From contig NZ_FRAB01000007.1 in assembly GCF_900142195.1 (NCBI RefSeq), positions 170,095 through 234,094 of the forward strand: a DNA stretch of 64,000 nt, in the 5' to 3' direction. Position numbers and translations under genes: made by a program. The stretch is from Paraburkholderia terricola (GTDB lineage Bacteria; Pseudomonadota; Gammaproteobacteria; Burkholderiales; Burkholderiaceae). The notes beneath the pieces are model-generated. The model did no database searches. It was given only the letters and a program-made list of their open reading frames with translations, and had not been told where the DNA came from. Shown piece after piece: positions 58,210 to 64,000 of the stretch (position 1 is the stretch's first letter; every line of letters begins with the position of its first letter).

Positions 58210-61200
58210 TTAAACCAGCACGCGCTCGATTCCGCCATTGTTCGCCCGCTGCACGTAATCGGCCATCCAGTTTTCACCGAGCACATGACGCGCCATCTCG
58301 ACCACGATGTAATCCGCGTCGATATTCGCGTCTTCGTTGTAACGCGACAGGCCTTGCAGGCAGGACGGGCAGCTCGTCAGGATCTTCACGTCGGTGGCGC
58401 CCTTCGGCTGCGGACCGTCGCCGGCCTTCAGCACGGAGCCGTTCGGCGCGCCCGCCGAGCCGGCCGATGCGTTGACCGGATTGATCGCGTTCGCGCCGGC
58501 TTCCGCGAGCAGCGGAATGCCGCGCAGCTTCGCCGCGCCCTTGCGGATTTCCTCTTCCTTGCGAAAGCGCACCTGCGTCGAAATGTCAGGCCGAGTCACG
58601 GCCAGTGTGCCGGACTCGCCACAGCAGCGATCGTTTTTCTCGATCCTGTAGCCATCTTTCTCCGAGCCCATCAGTTCGTTGACGAGCTTGACCGGATCCA
58701 TCGTCTTGATCGGCGTGTGACACGGGTCGTGATACATGTAGCGCACGCCGTTCACGCCTTCGAGCTTCATGCCTTTTTCCAGCAGGAACTCGTGGATGTC
58801 GATGATCCGGCAGCCGGGGAAAATCTTTTCGAATTCGTAACCGGCGAGCTGGTCGTAACACGTGCCGCACGACACCACCACCGTCTTGATGTCGAGATAG
58901 TTCAGCGTATTCGCGACGCGGTGGAACAGCACGCGGTTATCGGTGACGATCTGCTCGGCCTTGTCGAACTGGCCCGAGCCGCGCTGCGGATAGCCGCAGC
59001 ACAGATAACCCGGCGGCAGCACTGTTTGCACGCCGGCTTCCCACAGCATGGCCTGGGTCGCCAGCCCGACTTGCGAGAACAGCCGCTCGGAGCCGCAGCC
59101 GGGGAAGTAGAACACCGCTTCCGTGTCGGCGTTGGTCGTTTGCGGATTGCGGATGATCGGAACGATCTTGTTGTCCTCGATATCCAGCAACGCGCGCGCG
59201 GTTTTCTTCGGCAGATTCCCCGGCATCTTCTTGTTCATGAAGTGGATCACCTGCTGGGTGACCGGCGGCTTGCCCACGGTGGCCGGCGGGTGCGCCGTCT
59301 GCTTCTTCGCGAACTTCTTCAGCAGGTCGTTGCCGAGGCGCTGCGCCTTGTAGCCGACGCCCATCATCGCGGTGCGCGCGAGGTTGATCGTCTGCGGATT
59401 GGTCGCGTTCAGGAAAAACATGCCGGCCGCGTTGCCCGGATTGAACTTCTTCTTGCCCATCTTGCGCAGCAGGTTGCGCATGTTCATGGTCACGTCGCCG
59501 AAATCGATCTTCACCGGGCACGGCGTCACGCACTTGTGACAGACGGTGCAGTGATCGGCGACGTCGTTGAATTCGTCCCAGTGCTTGATCGACACGCCGC
59601 GGCGCGTCTGCTCTTCGTACAGGAACGCCTCGACCAGCAAGGAAGTGGCGAGAATCTTGTTGCGCGGGCTGTACAGCAGGTTCGCGCGCGGCACGTGGGT
59701 CGCGCACACCGGCTTGCACTTGCCGCAACGCAGGCAGTCCTTGATCGACTCGGAAATCGCGCCGATGTCGGACTGCTGCATGATCAGCGATTCATAGCCC
59801 ATCAGCCCGAAGCTCGGCGTATAGGCGTTGCGCAGGTCGGCGCCTGCGAGCAGCTTGCCGGCGTTGAAGCGCCCATGCGGATCGACGCGCTGCTTGTACG
59901 CGCGGAATTCGCCGATCTCGTCGTCGGTGAGGAATTCGAGCTTGGTGATGCCGATGCCGTGCTCGCCGGAAATCACGCCGTCGAGCGAACGCGCCAGCTT
60001 CATGATGCGCGCGACCGCCGTGTGGGCGTCCTGCAGCATCTCGTAGTTGTCGGAGTTGACCGGCAGGTTCGTGTGGACATTGCCGTCGCCCGCGTGCATG
60101 TGCAGCGCGACGAACACGCGGCCGCGCAGCACCTGCTTGTGGATCGCCTGGGCTTCGTCGAGGATCGGCTTGAACTCGCCGCCGTTGAAGATCTGCCGCA
60201 GTTCGGCGCGAATCTCCTGCTTCCACGACACGCGGATCGTACGGTCTTGCGTGACGTGAAACACGGTGGCGTCCGGCTGCGCGTCCGCGCGATCGGCGAA
60301 TTTCTCCGCCAGCGCTTCGTAGCCGAGACCGACCAGGTAGTGCTGCGCTTCACGCAACGAGAGATCGAGCTTGTCGCGCAGGAATTCCCAGCGCGTGCGC
60401 ACGCGCTTCAACAGATCGAGCGCTTGCTGCACGCGATCCTCGAGCAGTTCGGCGCTCGGGATTTCGTTGGCGTCGTCGCTCTTGCCGAGCGGCAGTTTGC
60501 CGGCCTTGAAGAACGCTTCGAGCGCGTCGACCAGTTGCAGCTTGTTCTTGATCGACAGCTCGATATTGATGCGCTCGATGCCGTCCGTGTACTCGCCCAT
60601 GCGGTCGAGCGGAATCACCACGTCTTCGTTGATCTTGAACGCGTTCGTGTGCTTGGCGATCGCGGCGGTGCGGCTGCGGTCGAGCCAGAAACGCTTCCTC
60701 GCCTCGGCGTTGACCGCGACGAAGCCTTCGCCGCTCTTGCCGTTGGCCATGCGCACGACTTCCGAGGTGGCCTGCGCGACCGCGTCCGCATCGTCGCCGA
60801 CGATGTCGCCGATCAGCACCATCTTCGGAAACGCGTTGCGCTTGCTCTTGGTGGCGTAGCCGACCGCGCGCAGATAGCGCTCGTCGAGGTGTTCGAGGCC
60901 GGCCAGAATCGCGCCGCCCTGCTTCGACGTTTCGAACAGATAGTCCTTGATCTCGACGATGCTCGGGATCGCGTCGCGCGCCTGGCCGAAGAATTCGAGG
61001 CAGACGGTGCGCGTGTGCGCCGGCATCTTGTGCAGCACCCAGCGCGCGGACGTGATCAGCCCGTCGCAGCCTTCCTTCTGCACGCCCGGCAGACCGGCGA
61101 GGAATTTGTCGGTGACGTCCTTGCCGAGACCTTCCTTGCGGAACACGCGGCCCTTGATGTCGAGCGCCTCCGTGCGCAGCAGCTTCTCGCCCGGCGCGTA

Positions 61201-62304
61201 GTTGCCGTCGAACCATTTCAGCTCGAAACGCGCGACTTCGATGTCGTGAATCTTGCCGAGGTTGTGGTCCAGACGCGTCACTTCGAGCCAGTTCCCTTCC
61301 GGGTCGACCATGCGCCACCAGGCGAGATTGTCGAGCGCCGTGCCCCACAGCACCGCTTTCTTGCCGCCCGCGTTCATCGCGACGTTGCCGCCGACGCAGG
61401 ACGCATCCAGCGAGGTCGGATCGACCGCGAACACAAAGCCGGCCTGCTCGGCCGCTTCGGTCACGCGGCGCGTGACGACGCCCGCACCGGAGAAAATCGT
61501 CGCCACCTTGCGCTCGACGCCCGGCAGTTCGGTCATCTCGACCGCGCCCAGTTGTTCCAGCTTTTCCGTGTTGATGACGGCCGAAAACGGCGTGAGCGGC
61601 ACCGCGCCGCCCGTGTAGCCAGTGCCGCCGCCGCGCGGAATCACAGTCAGACCGAGTTCGAAACACGCCTTGATCATGCCGGCGATCTCCGCTTCGGTAT
61701 CCGGCGTGAGCACGACAAACGGGTACTCGACGCGCCAGTCGGTGGCGTCCGTCACATGCGAGACGCGGGACAAACCGTCGAACTTGATGTTGTCTTTTTC
61801 GGTGACGCGGCCCAGCACCTTGGTCGCGCGGCGGCGCAGATCGTAGGTTTTCTGGAATTCGCTTTCGAAGTCGTCGACGGCGCGGCGCGCGGCCTCGACC
61901 AGGGTTTCGACCCGAGCGGCCCGGTCGACGCCCGCTTCGTCGCCATGCTCGACCAGATCGGCGCGGCGGCGCTTTTCGATTTCAGACAGACGGTGATGCA
62001 GCGCTTCGATCAACATCGCCCGGCGCTTGGGGTTGTCGAGCAGATCGTCTTGCAGGTAGGGATTGCGACGCACGACCCAGATGTCGCCGAGCACTTCGTA
62101 AAGCATGCGTGCCGAACGGCCGGTGCGGCGCTCCGCGCGCAGTTCGGCCAGTGCCGCCCAGGCGTCGTCGCCGAGCAGACGAATGACGATTTCGCGGTCG
62201 GAAAAGGACGTGTAGTTATAGGGAATTTCGCGCAGACGCGCTTCGGGATCGGCGGCCACCGCGGCGGCGGCCCCGTGCGGATCGAATACTTGAGGTGCGT
62301 TCAT
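58210..62304 (-). CDS. DUF3683 - FAD dehydrogenase - Fe-S oxidoreductase fusion
   Basis: 1364 residues. Residues 1-180 are a DUF3683-type domain. The FAD-binding PCMH fold follows ([17 protein letters not shown] near 221-237), then the FAD-oxidase C-terminal domain to about 830. Two 4Fe-4S motifs lie at about 855 ([11 protein letters not shown]) and about 915 ([12 protein letters not shown]). Two CCG domains sit near 1100 (CCGYPQRG) and 1228 (CCGESG). The layout resembles D-lactate, glycolate or D-2-hydroxyglutarate dehydrogenases that feed electrons to quinones (GlcD+GlcF in one chain; compare YdiJ), but it is longer. Substrate is inferred only as a D-2-hydroxyacid. Confidence 0.92.
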   Translation of the reverse strand: MNAPQVFDPHGAAAAVAADPEARLREIPYNYTSFSDREIVIRLLGDDAWAALAELRAERRTGRSARMLYEVLGDIWVVRRNPYLQDDLLDNPKRRAMLIEALHHRLSEIEKRRRADLVEHGDEAGVDRAARVETLVEAARRAVDDFESEFQKTYDLRRRATKVLGRVTEKDNIKFDGLSRVSHVTDATDWRVEYPFVVLTPDTEAEIAGMIKACFELGLTVIPRGGGTGYTGGAVPLTPFSAVINTEKLEQLGAVEMTELPGVERKVATIFSGAGVVTRRVTEAAEQAGFVFAVDPTSLDASCVGGNVAMNAGGKKAVLWGTALDNLAWWRMVDPEGNWLEVTRLDHNLGKIHDIEVARFELKWFDGNYAPGEKLLRTEALDIKGRVFRKEGLGKDVTDKFLAGLPGVQKEGCDGLITSARWVLHKMPAHTRTVCLEFFGQARDAIPSIVEIKDYLFETSKQGGAILAGLEHLDERYLRAVGYATKSKRNAFPKMVLIGDIVGDDADAVAQATSEVVRMANGKSGEGFVAVNAEARKRFWLDRSRTAAIAKHTNAFKINEDVVIPLDRMGEYTDGIERINIELSIKNKLQLVDALEAFFKAGKLPLGKSDDANEIPSAELLEDRVQQALDLLKRVRTRWEFLRDKLDLSLREAQHYLVGLGYEALAEKFADRADAQPDATVFHVTQDRTIRVSWKQEIRAELRQIFNGGEFKPILDEAQAIHKQVLRGRVFVALHMHAGDGNVHTNLPVNSDNYEMLQDAHTAVARIMKLARSLDGVISGEHGIGITKLEFLTDDEIGEFRAYKQRVDPHGRFNAGKLLAGADLRNAYTPSFGLMGYESLIMQQSDIGAISESIKDCLRCGKCKPVCATHVPRANLLYSPRNKILATSLLVEAFLYEEQTRRGVSIKHWDEFNDVADHCTVCHKCVTPCPVKIDFGDVTMNMRNLLRKMGKKKFNPGNAAGMFFLNATNPQTINLARTAMMGVGYKAQRLGNDLLKKFAKKQTAHPPATVGKPPVTQQVIHFMNKKMPGNLPKKTARALLDIEDNKIVPIIRNPQTTNADTEAVFYFPGCGSERLFSQVGLATQAMLWEAGVQTVLPPGYLCCGYPQRGSGQFDKAEQIVTDNRVLFHRVANTLNYLDIKTVVVSCGTCYDQLAGYEFEKIFPGCRIIDIHEFLLEKGMKLEGVNGVRYMYHDPCHTPIKTMDPVKLVNELMGSEKDGYRIEKNDRCCGESGTLAVTRPDISTQVRFRKEEEIRKGAAKLRGIPLLAEAGANAINPVNASAGSAGAPNGSVLKAGDGPQPKGATDVKILTSCPSCLQGLSRYNEDANIDADYIVVEMARHVLGENWMADYVQRANNGGIERVLV

Positions 62305-62806
62305 GTTCGGACGACTCGGTGGGTCAACCGGCCGCGCTCAGGTGGAAGGCGTCGGCTGACGGTGCGCGTGGGGCGCAATGCTGGAAAATTTCTAGTGGAG
62401 CGAAGCGCAACCGACGGTTTCCTCACATCGATCGCTTCACGGCGCTCAGATGCAGCTACACGATCGTGCCCGGCGGGCGTGACGCTCCGCCGCGGGGCAA
62501 CACTCACGCGGGATGGGCATCGAATGGGCGATCCGAGGCTGCCAGTGCATCTTCCGATCCTTATTCCAAAATGGAATTCTACCGCATGATCCCGCCGCGC
62601 GTTGACGGCTGAAATCGGAGGCGTGGCGGGGCTTGGCGGGTTTTCGTCACTAACACACGCGCCTTCGTGCATATGGCCAATTGACCAACCGGGCGGTCAG
62701 GCGGCGCTCGGGGCGCGGCTCCGACCGCCGCGCGGAAGCCGGAGCGCACGCCGTTGGCGCTATCATTGGTCCTTTCCCGTCTTATAAAGCGCACCGCGCC
62801 ACCCGC
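62305..62806. other. Intergenic region between the FAD/Fe-S dehydrogenase and ilvA
   Basis: 502 bases, the longest gap in the window. I see no gene with a start, ribosome site and coding-like composition in either direction. It must hold the two divergent promoters. The only clear local symmetry is the 5-bp arm palindrome ATTCC-AAAAT-GGAAT at 62563-62577. A small RNA cannot be excluded from sequence alone. Confidence 0.6.
62563..62577. promoter_or_regulatory. Short palindrome ATTCC-N5-GGAAT
   Basis: Arms ATTCC and GGAAT separated by AAAAT, 259 bases upstream of the dehydrogenase start and 230 upstream of ilvA. It stands out as AT-rich in a GC-rich region and could be a regulator site. Five-base arms can arise by chance. 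Confidence 0.3.
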
Positions 62807-64000
62807 ATGGCTTCCCACGACTACCTGAAGAAAACCCTGACCGCACGCGTCTACGACGTGGCCCGCGAGACCGAACTGGAACGCGCGCCGAATCTGTCGG
62901 CGCGCCTGCGCAATCCGGTCTACCTGAAGCGCGAGGACAACCAGCCGGTGTTCTCGTTCAAGGTGCGCGGCGCGTACAACAAGATGGCGCACATTCCGGC
63001 CGAGGCGCTGGAGCGTGGGGTGATCACCGCGTCGGCGGGCAATCATGCGCAGGGCGTGGCGCTGTCGGCGGCACGGCTGGGCGTGAAGGCGATCATCGTC
63101 GTGCCGGTCACCACCCCGCAGGTGAAGGTCGATGCGGTGCGCGCGCACGGCGGGCCGACCGTCGAGGTGGTGCAGTCGGGCGAGTCGTATAGCGATGCGT
63201 ACGCGCATGCGCTGACGCTGCAGAAAGCGCGCGGCCTGACCTTCGTGCATCCGTTCGACGATCCGTATGTGATCGCCGGCCAGGGCACCGTCGCGATGGA
63301 AATTCTCAGCCAGCATCAGGGACCGATTCACGCGATCTTCGTGCCGATCGGCGGCGGCGGACTCGCGGCGGGCGTCGCCGCGTACGTGAAATCGGTGCGC
63401 CCGGAGATCAAGGTGATCGGCGTGCAGACCGACGATTCGTGCGCGATGGCCGCGTCGCTGAAAGCCGGCGAGCGGGTCACGCTGAACGAGGTCGGCCTGT
63501 TCTCGGACGGCACCGCGGTGAAGCTGGTGGGCGAGGAAACCTTCCGCCTGTGCCGCGAGTATCTCGACGACGTGCTGCTCGTGAACACCGACGCGCTGTG
63601 CGCGGCGATCAAGGACGTGTTCCAGGACACCCGCAGCGTGCTCGAACCTGCCGGCTCGCTCGCGGTGGCCGGTGCGAAGCAGTATGCCGAGCGCGAAGGC
63701 ATCGAGAACCAGACGCTGGTCGCGATCACGTCGGGCGCGAACATGAATTTCGACCGCATGCGCTTCGTGGCCGAGCGCGCCGAAGTGGGGGAAGCGCGCG
63801 AGGCGGTGTTCGCCGTGACGATTCCCGAGGAGCGCGGCAGCTTCCGGCGCTTCTGCGAACTGGTCGGCACGCGCAGCGTCACCGAGTTCAACTACCGGAT
63901 CGCGGACGCGAGCTCGGCGCATATCTTCGTCGGCGTGCAGATCCGGAACCGCAGCGAGTCCGCGCAGATCGCGGGCGCCTTTGAAGCGCACGGCTTCGCC
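62807..64000 (+). CDS. ilvA: Threonine ammonia-lyase, biosynthetic (5' part)
   Basis: 398 codons are present; the gene runs off the right edge (full-length enzymes are about 500 residues). PLP-dependent deamination of threonine to 2-oxobutanoate for isoleucine synthesis. The PLP lysine is Lys52 in SFKVRGAYNKM; SAGNHAQGVALSAA and the phosphate-binding GGGGLAAG are present. The start of the C-terminal ACT-like regulatory region is visible from about 330 (VFAVTIPEERGSFRRFCELVG), which marks it as the feedback-regulated form. Isoleucine regulation is expected from the family, not tested here. Confidence 0.95.
   Translation, partial: MASHDYLKKTLTARVYDVARETELERAPNLSARLRNPVYLKREDNQPVFSFKVRGAYNKMAHIPAEALERGVITASAGNHAQGVALSAARLGVKAIIVVPVTTPQVKVDAVRAHGGPTVEVVQSGESYSDAYAHALTLQKARGLTFVHPFDDPYVIAGQGTVAMEILSQHQGPIHAIFVPIGGGGLAAGVAAYVKSVRPEIKVIGVQTDDSCAMAASLKAGERVTLNEVGLFSDGTAVKLVGEETFRLCREYLDDVLLVNTDALCAAIKDVFQDTRSVLEPAGSLAVAGAKQYAEREGIENQTLVAITSGANMNFDRMRFVAERAEVGEAREAVFAVTIPEERGSFRRFCELVGTRSVTEFNYRIADASSAHIFVGVQIRNRSESAQIAGAFEAHGFA

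Noticed and set aside
58120..62589. Very long open frame on the plus strand opposite the FAD/Fe-S dehydrogenase
   Set aside because: It is antisense to a gene with clear motifs along its length, and its translation is Arg/His/Val-rich without any recognisable domain. Such shadow frames are expected at this GC content.

Overview
The window is a GC-rich stretch of what looks like the main chromosome of a Burkholderiaceae bacterium, most likely Paraburkholderia or a close relative. The evidence is gene content and order: a split-alpha transhydrogenase, glyQ-glyS-gmhB-plsC, lptD-surA-pdxA-rsmA facing amgK-murU, a TetR-linked beta-oxidation cluster, and aspS next to ubiE/Tim44/ubiJ/ubiB. The call is from familiar families and synteny; no database was searched. 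About 50 protein genes cover nearly all of the sequence. I saw no tRNA, rRNA, CRISPR array, insertion sequence or prophage.

Layout. 0-5.1 kb: the 5' part of a very large secreted filamentous adhesin on the minus strand, cut by the left edge. 5.4-6.7 kb: a small VOC protein and a WYL-type regulator. 6.7-9.7 kb: the proton-translocating transhydrogenase pntAA-pntAB-pntB. 10-11.7 kb: nudJ and mnmA. 11.9-13.5 kb: an orphan membrane-anchored glutamate-synthase-like protein. 13.7-19.1 kb: glyQ, glyS, gmhB, plsC and a YgjP-type metallopeptidase. 19.1-22.4 kb: an NTF2-like protein, gloA, a porin and an EamA transporter. 22.5-30.3 kb: rsmA, pdxA, surA and lptD (outer-membrane biogenesis), divergent from amgK-murU (peptidoglycan recycling). 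30.4-34.7 kb: an Atm1-type ABC exporter, an acyl-CoA thioesterase, a LysR regulator and a GST. 34.8-37.9 kb: a PAS/PAS/LOV-like/GGDEF/EAL protein. 38-39.5 kb: a nitrate-reductase-associated protein and fdhD. 39.6-46.9 kb: a beta-oxidation cluster headed by a TetR regulator. 47.2-51.7 kb: clsB, nudB, aspS and a DUF502 protein. 51.8-58.2 kb: an FmdB zinc ribbon, a TPMT-like methyltransferase, ubiB, ubiJ, a Tim44 protein, ubiE, a DUF971 protein and a HIT protein. 58.2-62.3 kb: a 1364-residue FAD/Fe-S dehydrogenase. From 62.8 kb: ilvA, cut by the right edge.

Most of the window is conserved core genome, and I do not see a clear undescribed multi-gene system. The signals most worth following are: a LOV-like flavin motif with the photoreactive cysteine in the c-di-GMP enzyme; four tandem hairpin repeats with paired base changes inside the beta-oxidation cluster; an 18-bp perfect palindrome upstream of the TetR gene; a CTGACA-N6-TGTCAG palindrome before the VOC/WYL pair; a 22-bp perfect palindrome upstream of the c-di-GMP enzyme; and the adhesin with a cysteine-containing insertion and no TpsB gene on its upstream side.
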